From Mesostigma viride (taxonomy: Eukaryota > Streptophyta > Mesostigmatophyceae > Mesostigmatales > Mesostigmataceae), in the NCBI GenBank assembly GCA_009746045.1, contig RPFO01000333.1, forward strand, positions 1,618,314 to 1,682,313: a DNA stretch of 64,000 bases, given 5' to 3'. The notes under the pieces were generated by a model. The model saw nothing but the letters and a program-made list of their open reading frames with translations. It did no database searches and was not told where the DNA came from. Position numbers and translations under genes: made by a program. Positions 20,612 to 32,404 of this stretch are shown here, piece by piece (position 1 is the first letter of the stretch; each line of letters opens with the position of its first letter).

Positions 20612-20928
20612 GTGCGCTCATAAGCTGTGGATGCAGATGCTCCACTAGTTACGCCATGGTCAATCCCTGCTGTACGTGGTGACCGGACCGTTCCATGGTT
20701 CCCCTGGTGCAGTATGGCGAACAGTAAGTAAGTAAAGTAAGTACTTGTGTGTCATGCAGATGGGCATGCCACGGAGTACTATGCTAATCTTGAGCATTTA
20801 AACAAAAAATACACGAAAGTTATGGCAAACAGGATGGCAAGCAGTTTCCTTTCTGAAGTTTGGGAATTATCGATGAGTACTGGCTCATGCTCTGTCAGCT
20901 GGGAACCCATGCAAGTTTTTATGGACAT
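20612..20928. repeat. Flank with a dispersed repeat near 20,735-20,800
   Basis: AGTAAGTACTTGTGTGTCATG and GGGCATGCCACGGAGTACTA recur in reverse orientation near 24,455-24,530 and 24,690-24,765. This is a third dispersed repeat family, apparently in minus orientation here. Nothing else is recognised. Confidence 0.55.
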
Positions 20929-21062
20929 TAAATTAAATTAAATTAAACTATAACATGCCTCCGTTGGGAGATTTAAAAAAATTAATGAAATTAAAACATG
21001 CCTCCGTTGGGAGATTGAATTGAATTGAATTGAATTGTAACATAACTCCGTTGGGAGTATAT
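20929..21062 (-). repeat. Three stacked LINE-type 3' ends
   Basis: On the plus strand an AT-rich tail plus CTCCGTTGGGAG hairpin occurs three times in a row: TTAAATTAAATT with CCTCCGTTGGGAG, then AAATTAATGAAATT with the same hairpin, then GAATTGAATTGAATTG with ACTCCGTTGGGAG. Each matches the terminal part of the LINE at 15,665. They are either extreme 5' truncations inserted in tandem or products of slippage at the 3' end. Confidence 0.75.
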
Positions 21063-21357
21063 GTAGCACATAGCCCAGAGAAGGGGCATATGGCCTATCA
21101 TACATTCTAAGCTACTTCCTGCAAGGGTGGGAATGTAAACAACACTTGCTCTAGGTGCACTGGGGCACCTGCACCACCCAGAGTTTCAGGCAACGGAAGA
21201 TCAGCACAGCTATACAAGAGCTAGGGCATGGCTTCTCAGCAGGGAGTGACTCCCTGCATGGGCACGGCATAATTAAATAAAGCTAGGCATCATCTGGAGG
21301 GTGGCTCATCATAGGCACGCATGTACATGACTGAAAAGGCTAGGCCTCAGCTGGTAT

Positions 21358-21987
21358 TCTGATCAGACACTCCGCAAAGGTGAAAACCTTTGCGTTCAGT
21401 GCCGGGCCGCGGAAAACGCGGAAAACGCGATCTGCAAATGAATCCGACCGGAATCGAACTGGGGACCTCTCGCACCAATTTTGCTGACTATAGGACGGAC
21501 GTCTCCGGTTACCATGGCATCGCCAACTTACACCTACAGTCATCCGCAAAAGTTCTCCTGTCCGGGGAGTGATGCAAGCCTTTCGGATTTGGTACTAGAT
21601 AAATCACTCGAGATCTGTGTGTAGGAGTACTACACACGTGTCTGCACGCGAGACTTGTTCAGTCTCGCACCGTGAGACGGGCTGAACACGGCTGAATCCT
21701 TCTTTAGAAGGGGGCGTAGCCGGTACTATCGAAATCAGCCAAGCGTATATTCTGATCAGACACTCCGCAAAGGTGAAAACCTTTGCGTTCAGTGCCGGGC
21801 CGCGGAAAACGCGGAAAACGCGATCTGCAAATGAATCCGACCGGAATCGAACTGGGGACCTCTCGCACCAATTTTGCTGACTATAGGACGGACGTCTCCG
21901 GTTGCCATGGCATCGCCAACTTACACCTACAGTCATCCGCAAAAGTTCTCCTGTCCGGGGAGTGATGCAAGCCTTTCGGATTAGTTA
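21358..21987 (-). mobile_element. SINE-like dimer with 19-bp target-site duplication
   Basis: Two head-to-tail copies of one unit (starting near 21358 and 21752, about 390 bp apart), both beginning TCTGATCAGACACTCCGC. The whole is flanked by GCTAGGCCTCAGCTGGTAT at 21339-21357 and 21988-22006. On the minus strand each unit has GAGGTCCCCAGTTCGATTCC, a tRNA-like T-arm region with a perfect B box (GTTCGATTC); upstream TATAGTCAGCAAAATTGG is a poor A box. The second (sense-upstream) unit is shortened. A third, single copy lies at 46783-47077. The frame reading ERSPVRFRSDSF is an artefact. Confidence 0.8.
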
Positions 21988-22043
21988 GCTAGGCCTCAGC
22001 TGGTATAGTGCCTGTAGTAGGCGGGCATGTACAAGGCCACTGT

Positions 22044-22392
22044 CTAACTATATTCTACACATTGATCAGAATATTCTACACTACTGCTACTGTATTCCCC
22101 TAGGCTGGGGCTTCTGGGGTCGCTGGGGTCGCGGGGGTCGAGGGGGTCGCGTGCCAGGGCTTGTGGCCGACGTAGATGGCCGCCCCCTTCCAGTACACCG
22201 GCTAGCTGGCCCGCCTTGGTCCGCCGGAGCTGGAGGTAGGTCGGCCATAGCTCCCGTCGCCGTTGTTGCTGCGCCAGGGTCAAGTCGTCGTCCACGGTGA
22301 AGGGAGTCTTCTCGAGCCGCTTGCGGCGTCGGAGAAACGAAATCTTGTCCGCTGGGCTCTCAAAGATGAGAAGAAGCGGAGGCGCCCCTGCT
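22044..22392 (-). pseudogene. ORF1 fragment of the ORF1-only element family
   Basis: Encodes PPLLLIFESPADKISFLRRR and DDDLTLAQQQRRRELWPTYL, clearly related to the RRM and C-terminal part of ORF1 at 49597-50987 (PPVLLTFSSPEDKQRFLSRR, DDDLTPAQQQQRRDLWPEYL). It is truncated upstream and joined at 22392/22393 directly to the 3' hairpin half of a LINE copy. A related stretch lies at 25130-25300 on the other strand. Confidence 0.8.
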
Positions 22393-23873
22393 GTTGGGAG
22401 ATCATGTAGCACATATTCATTGATGGATGGTTGGTGTGGAGGGAGCCGCGTAATCGAACTAACCTAACTCTAAGCTATCTAGTCTAGAAAAATCCTAACT
22501 ACACTACTCATCAAAACACGCCGCCTTCTCTTGGGGGGACTGAGGTGGCTTGCCCACAGGGGCTGGCGTGTGAGCCTTGACAATCTTCTGCCACCGCGTC
22601 TTGTTCTGCATGGTAGTCCAAAGAAGGGAGAGAGAGTGGATGCGGTATTCAAACTGGGCTGGGACCACTAGGTCGTCCAGCAACATCTGGATGTAGTTCG
22701 TGACATGTTTCCCTACCTTTTTGGGAATGCCCTCAAGGGGCCAGGCCAGGTCAGAATGTGCCGCCCTGGCTGGCTAAGCCGCTGGGGGCCTGCCAGACCA
22801 AGCGCGGTGTCGACCTGGCTGGTGCGAGCAAGGTGTCCTACAAATGCTATCCTATGCTGCCTAATCTCGTCCGAAATACGAGGCTTACACTGATACAAAG
22901 ACTCTAATGACGGGCGCTTGGAAAACCCTACGTTCAGGACCTGTCGGAGCATCCTGTAAACCGTGCCATCTAGCTTAGCTGACAGTGTTGGTGTGATTGT
23001 CCACGCCTCGGCGCCATACGTGAGCACCGTGAGGACGAAGACCTTGAAGAGCATGGCGTGCGGTGCTCACTCAGGCCCTTCGAGCGCCAGTAGATGTTGA
23101 GCTAACGGAGCCTGGCCCAGGCCAGGCCGATGCGGATGTCCACATCGGCTGCGGTGTCAGGGAGCATACTCCCTGGAACAGTTTGAAGCGATCGCGGAAC
23201 GGGACCTCCGTCCCGTCGAGCAGGCGCGGCAGCGGTGGTCTACTGGAGGCCCCAATCACCATCGCCTCAGTTTTGACACTAATCTCCAATCCCACCGCCC
23301 TCGCCTCCAGGCCCAGACAGTCCAACCAGGTCTGAATGTGCTCGGGGCGCGCGAGCGATGAGGGTGGTGTCGTCCACATAAATCAGGTCGGCCAGGCCGC
23401 GGTATATAGCCAGTGCTAAAATCGCCGTGCTCGTTAAGGATGTCCAAGCCGGGCTCGAGCAGTAAAGCGCGCACGTGCCCGGCGCATGACGTGATCCACG
23501 ACAATAATGAACAGGTATATGGGGACAGGACAGGCAACCTTGCCACACCTCGTGTTGAAGGGGGAATGGTGGGGTGGTGCCTTCCGCAGTCCGCACTACT
23601 GCCTGTGAGCCCTCATACAGTCGACGAATGGCAGCAATAAACGCTGGTGGCACCCGATCCAGAGCTAGGATGGCCCAAAGAGCCTCCCAGAGGACCGTGT
23701 CGAAGGCCTTGATATAGTCAACAAAAATGAAGACCAGTGGCAAACTGTCAGGGCAAAGGCGACGCACCTCCTCCATCAACCGGCGTGCGACAAACACAGC
23801 CATGACAGTGTTACGACCACGACGGAAACCCATCTGAGACTCACCCAGCTAGGTGCGGGTCCAGCGCGGCGCG
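22393..23873 (-). mobile_element. 5'-truncated LINE copy 2
   Basis: Matches the 3' part of the LINE at 15,665, from the RT region (QMGFRRGRNTVMAV, FIFVDYIKAFD) to the 3' UTR (TATTCATTGATGGATGG). Several frameshifts and small insertions are present; the YADD region reads YVDDT. Its 3' end lacks the AT tail and runs from the half-hairpin CTCCCAAC straight into the ORF1 fragment at 22,392. Its 5' end abuts LINE copy 3. Confidence 0.88.
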
Positions 23874-24121
23874 GTTGGGAGATCATGTAGCACATATATT
23901 CCTTGATGGATGGGTGGAGTGGAGAAAGCCGCGTAATCGAACTAACCTAACTCTAAGCTATCTAGTCTAGAAAATCCTAACTACACTACTCAGCAAAACG
24001 CCCCTTCCTCTTAGGGGGGGGGGTGGCTTGCTCACAGGGGCCGGCGTGTGAGCCTTGACAATCTTCTGCCACCGCGTCTAGTTCTTCTGCATGGCAGTCC
24101 AAAGAAGGGAGAGAGAGTGTT
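23874..24121 (-). mobile_element. 5'-truncated LINE copy 3 (3' end only)
   Basis: 248 bp matching the LINE 3' UTR and the last codons of ORF2. Like copy 2 it ends at CTCCCAAC with no tail and is fused directly to the truncated 5' end of copy 2. Confidence 0.85.
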
Positions 24122-25129
24122 TATCGACATGCCATGTGCACTCAACTACCACGAAATTTTTTTGTATATGTCTAATGCAGTAGTCATAGGTAACACGCGG
24201 ACAAGATAACGGCAGGCTCGAGCTACCATGGTCCGGATTCTAGATCTCCCGATTTCTGGCCTGCGCTGGTTGTCTCCTTGATAGTTGGACCTGTACCTCC
24301 TGTACCAGTGAGGACTTGTACCTAGCTCGGCATGCCATATATATATCACGGCTTCGCTCAGGCTCAGCCATCCATCAAGCAAGGGAAATCTCATTAGAAA
24401 AATAATTACACAAAAGTTAATAATTATAAACAAATATAGTCTGCATCATAATGAGATTAGCATAGTACTCCGTGGCATGCCTTTGCGCATGGTCAACACG
24501 CAAGTATACATACTTACTTACTTAAGCAAGGGAATACGTGCTACATGATCTCCCATGGCACAGAGTCACGAACATTATAATTAAATTTAATTTAATTGAT
24601 TTAATTTAATTTAATTTAATGCATGGCTGCATCGTCTTCCCCGCTAGCTGGGACCACCGGTCCTCCAACCCTCCTCTTGCTGGACGGATGAGATTTGCAT
24701 AGTACTCAGGGGCATGCCCATGCGCATGATCAACACACAAGTACTTACTATACTTACTTAAGGGATATGCGGTGTTACATATACTCCCCACGAAGATATG
24801 ATCTAAATCAATTAATTGACACAATTTTACCTGGCATGCACACCAACCAGCTAGTGCTATGACGTTAAAAAATATATGCAGCCCCATGGGCGATGGATAG
24901 ATGCCGGCCATTACATATGCACAACATAAGAGCTAGGTCGTACATGCAGGGTGTCCCGAGGCCTGGACCCCAGAGGCCGGCCGGCCTACAGTCACAGGCA
25001 TGCAGGTCAAGCCATAAACATCACTTGAGACAACATATAACACAACAGGGCACACGGTTGTCTCATCGATATACTGATAACACATGGCATGCACCCCTCC
25101 GCAGCAACAACGGCGATGGGAGCTCTGCC
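24122..25129 (+). repeat. Retroposon-derived region with two plus-oriented 3' ends
   Basis: Two related stretches, 24440-24620 and 24686-24815, share GCATAGTACTC, GGCATGCC, CACAAGTA and CTTACTTA, followed by TACATGATCTCCCA or TACATATACTCCCCACG and a TTTAATTTAATT or AATCAATTAATTG tail. They are LINE-type 3' ends in plus orientation on a body different from the 15.7-kb LINE. The sequence at 24122-24440 holds the TGGTTGTCTCCTTGATA motif and nothing else I recognise. Confidence 0.6.
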
Positions 25130-25300
25130 CAACCTACCTCCAGCTTCGGCAGGCAGCAGAGAAGAAGCCGGTTTACTGATCGAGGCGGGCCGCCATCTAC
25201 GTCGACCAAAAGCCATGGCAGGCTACCCCTGCCACCCGGCCCAGCAACCAGGCCCAGCAACCCCAGCCTAGGGCAATATTTGTAGTAGTGTAGCATAGTA
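25130..25300 (+). pseudogene. Fragment related to the ORF1-only element 3' part
   Basis: GGGCCGCCATCTACGTCG, CCCAGCCTAGGGCAATA and TAGTAGTGTAG match, in opposite orientation, the sequence at about 22074-22190 that follows the ORF1 fragment there. Too short and diverged to call a gene. Confidence 0.55.
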
Positions 25301-25768
25301 AGGCTTAGCTGACGTGGCCCACACCCCTGTGTCTGTATGCCTATGATGGGATCCACACCAGTCCATGTATAAGCGATGTATAAGCAATGTATTAGCCAAG
25401 CTTTGCCCATGCTGAGAGCCACTCTCTGCTGAGACGCCTATGCCCTAGCCGTTGCTTAGCCATGATTATCTTCCCCCCCATGTCCGTAACTTCAGAGCTG
25501 CTGGAATAGATGGTGGTGCAGGTGCACTTGTGCACCCAGAGTATGTGGCAGTTTACACCCACCACCTGCAGGTTGTAGCTCAGAATGTACTAAAACCATA
25601 TGCTCCTTCTCAGGGATATGTGTTACATATCCTCCCCACGGAGATATGGTCTTACTTAATGCACCCATCCATTTCGGAGCATGCTAGCGGCAAAAGCATT
25701 CAATACAACTTCAAGCTTCCAGTCACTGTTTGGTGTGGCCCTTGAAGCAATGCCAGCTGCCTGAGCCA
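25301..25768. other. Region 3' of the OGT gene with another plus-oriented 3' end
   Basis: GTGTTACATATCCTCCCCACGG then AGATATGG and a short AT stretch at about 25615-25660 is a degenerate LINE-type 3' end. It lies about 110 bp beyond the OGT stop codon. No exon matching the missing OGT C-terminus was found here. Confidence 0.5.
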
Positions 25769-28700
25769 CTAAGAGCCAGTTGCAAGCCTGACTGCATAGT
25801 CTTCGTATTCCTTCATGCTTCTTGTAATGAGCTCAGGCATGCCGGCCGCAGATACCAGGCTTGCCGCGACCCGCGCCTGCACATGGGTCAAGGGTACATC
25901 GCCAGCAGACCATGCGGAGTGCCCGTGTGTGCTGAAGTGAGCTTAATGAACACTGGTACAGCATGGGGCTATCCTTGGACTAGAAAAGCATGTGCTGTTA
26001 ACATCAAAGGACAACATACAGCTATTGCACGCCTACATCGAGATAGTGAATGATAGCAGCAACCTGGTTACTGCCAGCTGCATTGGTCATGCACTGCGAT
26101 GTTAACTGTAGTGGGTACTACTGCTGTCATGTTTCAGTGAACTAAACAAAGCAAGACCTCCTCCAAAATGCCTTGGATGGGTACGTGTCGGCCCTATTTT
26201 TGAAAGTCTTTATGCAATATGCAGGAGGGAGCAGAGGATGTCATCAAAACATTCGGAACCACAATACACAATCCTGGCATTGCGAACAGCCAAGAGCACA
26301 TTCAGAACTACTCAAAGCGGCAAGCCCTCAATGGCAGGGTCATGACCCGGCAAATGCCACCCATATGCGTCACAGCGTCAGCTAGCACGTCCAGTCGTGG
26401 CTGTGCTCCTGGGTTAGGGCGAGCACGCGTGCTGTGACTTACCTGGAACATGGCCCCTGGCAGGGTGATGATGGGGACACCTGCCCAGAGGGCATCGGTG
26501 GCCGTCGTGTGTGCGTTGTAGGTGAGCGAGTCGAGGAAAAGGTCCGCCAGCACACACCTGGTGCCGTGTGGCGGGCATAGCAAGAATAGCACACGCAGGC
26601 ACCGCAGCAACAATATGTGCACACGTCACAAGCTTTTCATGGCATGCATGCACAAGGGCCAGCAGCATGCAACCAGGCCTGCTTTTTCATTGTTGGGCTG
26701 CATGGCGTGCTCGGATACATGACCAGTGGCAGGAAGGAGATGCGGCTAGACACCGCACACCCGATGATCATGGCCCTGGGTGCGTCCAGGTGCTGTACAC
26801 GGGCTACTGGCGAATAAAACGATTCCCAAACATAGAGTCAAGGAATCAGTTCCAGTCCATGTCCTCATCACCAGCGACAGCAGCGACCAACGAGCCATCG
26901 CTAAGGCATGCACATCAACCATGCCCGCATCAAGGCTGGGGTCAAGACCAGGCGACGAAAACACAGCCGCCGGCTTGGGTTATGGCCCTGCAGAAAACAT
27001 GGCGGGCCTGAGTCCCCAACTAGGCCGAGACTCGTCGACGACCATGTCGGGCCTTTACAATGCGTGGTGTGTGCATATATATACATGTGTGTGTGCATGC
27101 GTGTGTCTCAGCAGGAATGTGCATGGCTGCATGCATTAAAGAGCCCATCGGCCATACAACCGCGGCTCGACAACGAGACAAAGACCAATCTCCTAGGAAT
27201 GTCCCAGGTCTGAGCTCGAAACATTGATCCGTGGCGGAACATTCATTCTGATTGGGACATGCACCCTTGGCGGAGCATTCATTCTTATCCAAACATTCAT
27301 CCTTGGCGGACGTGGCTAGCGCATGTTCAGCGGGCATCAAATGGGAAGCTGCATGCCAGCCCGCTGCAGCCCAGGCGGTGGGCAACAAGTTGGGAAACAA
27401 GTTGTCCAAGTGGTCGCAGCGTGTTTGCCAGTATCAGCGTGCATGTAGGCGGCGTGGGACCACCCACCGCTGCATGTGCTGTGCGGCGCTTTTCGCGGAG
27501 CCGAAAATGATCCTGGTGGGCGCGACGCCTCGCGATGCAGCCTCTGCTTGCACACGGCACCCACACGTGGACCAGGGGGGACCACGACACCACGTGCCCC
27601 AGACTCCACATGGAGCGAGAATGGCAACGTACACGACAATGGCAACACACTGTGCATCAGCTGGGATGTGATCACGTCGTAGCGTCATGGGGTGGCTTGT
27701 CCACGGTGCGTGCATAATGCATGGGTGGTGAAGGGGATGGGGAAGATGCGCGAGGAAGGGCGGAAGGCTGGATGGTAGCCCGTAGATGGGACAGCAGGTG
27801 ACCGGGGTGGGATGAACGCCTCGCCTTGACCGTGGATGCGCCTGAAGCAATCCAAAGAGGGAGAGAGCTTCATCCTCTTTAGTTCAGCACATCTGAGCCG
27901 ACATGAGCCGCGGCCAGTTCAAACCAGTTAGGTGACAAGGTTGCAAGCATATGATGCACAGCAAAGCATTCTCACCCGTCCCGAGTTAGCTTGCTCTGCA
28001 CCCCACTTGTGGGGCATGGTTGTGCTAAGCGTGATCTGGGCTAAATCACAAAGATCGGTATGGACGCGGATATATGAGCATGCGGGAAAACTGCATCAAG
28101 GACAAAAGCCAATGCAGGAGCTTGAGGCAGGGAACACCTTTCTATGCACATAGCTGTTGTTGTTGTTGTTGGATCCCACGCCGCAATCAGGAGCAGAGAA
28201 TTCTATAGTGGCCCGTACCGATGCACATCGTAGCATCGGAATCGATTGTTGCACGTGCAGTACAGCCCCCTGTCAGCTTCTGCTCTCAGTCTACCAGCCT
28301 TCCTCACACACTGCAGAGTGATACCACCAACGACCCTCACACCATCTGCCACGCCATGCCTCAACGGCCACACCACCGCCGTGTGTCCCTGTCACCCTTC
28401 ATGTTCGCATGTCCCTGGCCACCCTTGTATGACTGCACTGCCTGCAGTGAGCAGTCTGGGCCGCGTCCTAACGGCACCGTGAGGCCGGTACCCCTTGTGG
28501 CGCACGCCACATGTTGGAGGCGGCATGCGCCACATGGGGCAAGAGTGCCACTTTCTGTGAAGGTGGTCGGGACCATGCCCGTGTTTACCATGCGCGCTGC
28601 ACAGTGTTTGCCGCATCGGTCTGCTTCCACTTGTCATGACCCTGGCAAGCATGGCACGGGTCGATGGGCGGAAGCGCGGGTGGAAAAACGGATGGGTGCA

Positions 28701-31700
28701 TGGGTGGGGGAACGGGCGGGCTCGGTGCCTTACCGTTGGCCAGGTTAGGTGCGGCCGCGGGTGGCATGCGCAGCAGCCACAGCACGGAGTCAGGCACGCG
28801 CCGCAGGATGTTCATCCACACGTCAAACACCTCCGTGTCCACCTGGAGGATGCCCGCGTAGACAGTGACAGGTGCACGAGAGGTGCGGGCGCACAGCAAG
28901 CACACCTTGTTCAATGGGCACCCAGCACAACGTCGGCGCGGGCGAGATGCGTTAACCAAGTGCAGGTGATGGTCTAAGGTAAGCGAAGATGATCCTGCGA
29001 CCGAGACATGACATGGCTTCGTCCCTTGGACCTTGTGAGCGGATCGCGAATAACCAGGTGCCGCAGCCCAACATATTTGATGGCTGGTTCAACTACATCA
29101 GACTATTTCGACTAGCCAGTGGGGTTCCCAGTCAGCAATGGTGGCACCTGAACAGAAGGACCGGCACTGCAGAAAACAAGAGACCTTTCTAATCAAATTA
29201 ACAAACAGCTAGTGCCTGGATTCAAGCAAAATGCATTATCCTTGGGCATCCCGATCTAGCTTCATTGCATGTTACAGATCAGCTTCCTTGCAGGGGCATG
29301 CACACCCATTCCCTTCCCATCTTCCTTCTCTTCTCAGACTAGCCGCCCCCAGCAAAGACCTTAGTCAAGATTCTCACAACAGACGGCGCCTGTTCTTCGT
29401 GCGCCAGTGCAGCCGTCAACACCATACACCCTGCGCACAATACCTTGCGCAGCGTGTTGAAATGTGCGAAGATGAACTTGTCGCGCGGCAGTCCCTCCGC
29501 ACGAAGCAGCTCCTCTCGTGCCGTTGCCGACAGGGGCCCCACGCTCGCGGCCGACATCTTCTTGGCGCTCACCGTGGCACGCGGGTCGTTCACCTGGCAT
29601 GCGGGCAGGATGGTGGAACCGTGGCAGCCGCTAGCAGGCAAGGCCGAATTTTATTCCAATAGTAATGAGCTTTTTCATAGAAAGACAGCAGAGGCGGTGC
29701 TATCAAGAACGTGTAGAAAGCAAGTCTTAGCCGGGCCAGTGAGTGAGGAAAGACAAGGCACAATCAACAGGCAAACAAGAGTGACTGTAACCTCGAATAG
29801 GGCCATGAGTGCTCTATTGGTGATGGTAAAAGCCAACAAACAGGCGCACACCTGGTAGGACCCCGGCATGTAGATGACCTTCTCGGCGAATGTGTGTGCG
29901 ATGCTGGGCGGGAGCACCATCTTGTCGGCCACCACGTAGTCCACGCGGCGGGACCCGCTGGGGATGGAGCGGGGACAGGGCGATGACCCGATGGGCACAC
30001 AACGACAGGCACAGACAGAGAGGGCCAACAGGGGGAGCAGAATGCGGTGACCCGGGGCGCGCGTGGGAGTGGACGGGAGCGTCGAATGAATGAAAATGAC
30101 TGATGCAGCAACACCAACAAAGGATCATAGAATGCTTGGGTCAATGCATGTAGAAGAAAAGAAACGGCACAAGAGGCTGGTGATATTGCGCGGAACGAGG
30201 CAAGAGGAGATGTCGCGATCAACGGGAGCCGACATGAGGCTGGGATGAAATGACATGTGTGGATGATGGGCATGCAACTAGATGTCATTCATGTTGGTCG
30301 TCATACACACGTCTCTGTGACAGACAGAACCAAGCAAGAGGCCTATGCCGAGCCGGCATGCCACACATGCGCACTTCCTCATTTGCGCAGAAGGGTGTGC
30401 GGACGGAAGACCCACACAGAAGCCATAAAGACATCACAAATCATGGGACATCACCATGCAAGTCACGGGAGATCAAGGAAGCGAGAAGGGGGAGATGCTA
30501 CAAGCGTGTTGACACGGACTATCCTTCAGGTTCGGGTGGGGTCGTGGGGATCCACAGGTGCTGATGCCTCACAGGCAATGCCACCCTGCACACCAGACAA
30601 CACCGCCATCCGGCACGCCCAATACTACCCTTGTTCGATACGTCTTGGTTTGTTCATTGCAGGTCTGCTATCGCAAGGTATCTTGCGGTAGCCCCAGCAA
30701 TGCTGGTATCTCGCTAACAGCCCAGCACGGAGCACGGAGCAACAAGCAGTGCCATCAGGTTCCCAAGGTACCTGGTCCCTGGGTATCCCAGCATGTTGAC
30801 CACAAGGGGCGCCGGCTTGCGCGCCACCACTGTTGGGTGGTGATGGTGTTGGTGTTGGTGTTGGTGTTGGTGTTGGTGTTGGTGTTGGTGTTGGTGTTGG
30901 TGTTGGTGTTGGTGTTGGTGTTGGTGTTGGTGTTGGTGGCGGTGGCGGTGGCGGTGGCGGTGGCGGTGGCGGTGGCGGTGGCGGTGGCGGTGGCGGTGGC
31001 GGTGGCGGTGGCGGTGGCGGTGGCGGTGGCGGTGGCGGTGGCGGTGGCGGTGGCGGTGGCGGTGGCGGTGGCGGTGGCGGTGGCGGTGGCGGTGGCGGTG
31101 GCGGTGGCGGTGGCGGTGGCGGTGGCGGTGGCGGTGGCGGTGGCGGTGGCGGTGGCGGTGGCGGTGGCGGTGGCGGCGGCGGCGGCGGTGGTGGTGGTGG
31201 TGGTGGTGGTGGTGGTGGTGGTGGTGGTGGTGGTGGTGGTGGTGGTGGTGGTGGTGGTGGTGGTGGTGGTGGTGGTGGTGGTGGTGGTGGCAGCAAGTTG
31301 GAGCACAGGAATGGCAGGAAGGGAAACGGCAGGAAGGGGCCCACGCATGAAACCATGAGGGGGGGGGGGGGGGTCACTGCTTACTGTATTACACCTGGAC
31401 TTATGTCCATCCTACACGACAGACAAAACAGCCGTAACATCAGCAGCATTATCTCCAGCACAGCTACACCATGCTGATTGTGGCCATGCTGATGGCGGCC
31501 AACTTCCGTCTTGATCAGGCAAGCAGATGGTGTGTCATGCTGATGGTGTGCAAGCAGATGTGTGCAATCAGATGGTGAATCAGGCTGAATGCCTGCCCAT
31601 CCACGGCAGCCGGCTTTCCTTGCTCTGGATATACCAGGTGCACCACCACGTCAGGGAAAGGCTTGTTACAAACTTGACAAACATGGGGATGCTCGGACCA

Positions 31701-32066
31701 TGTCGGTGCAGCAACAACACCGGCGTTGTTGCTGCGACACCTGAGAAGGATGATCTGCACAGCACGTACCTGGTCTACAGCTTACCCAGGTAGCCAGGTT
31801 GTGACGAACGCTGACCATGCACCCCGCCTCCCCCCCCCCCCCCGGGTGTCCACACAGGCCATGAATGACGGACGGCTAGAGAGAAAGTTTCCCAGAGTAA
31901 AGTTGGCAGGCTGGTCTGCGGGCTGTCTAATAGGTTGGGCGGCTATGCCCCTCTCAACGCCCACTGTGTATGACGTGTTCCATTTCGTTCCCTCGCGAAC
32001 ACCCAGGCCCTGAAATGTATAACGCGGCCGACACTATCCAGCTACACACACACACACACACACACA

Positions 32067-32136
<70 letters not shown>

Positions 32137-32139
32137 GTC

Positions 32140-32183
<44 letters not shown>

Positions 32184-32190
32184 ACTCCCT

Positions 32191-32257
<67 letters not shown>

Positions 32258-32314
32258 CGTCCGTCCGTCCGTCCGTCCGTCCGTCCGTCCGTCCGTCCGT
32301 CCGTCCGTCCGTCC

Positions 32315-32404
<90 letters not shown>

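Noticed and set aside
21430-21530. A genuine tRNA gene on the minus strand
   Set aside because: The B box is perfect, but the acceptor and anticodon stems do not close and the region is repeated within TSD-flanked elements, so a SINE-like origin fits better.
30558-31377. Very long Gly-, Pro-, Val- and Ala-rich open frames
   Set aside because: They are translations of GGTGTT, GGTGGC and GGT units in all frames, inside an OGT intron. No start context or non-repeat domain.
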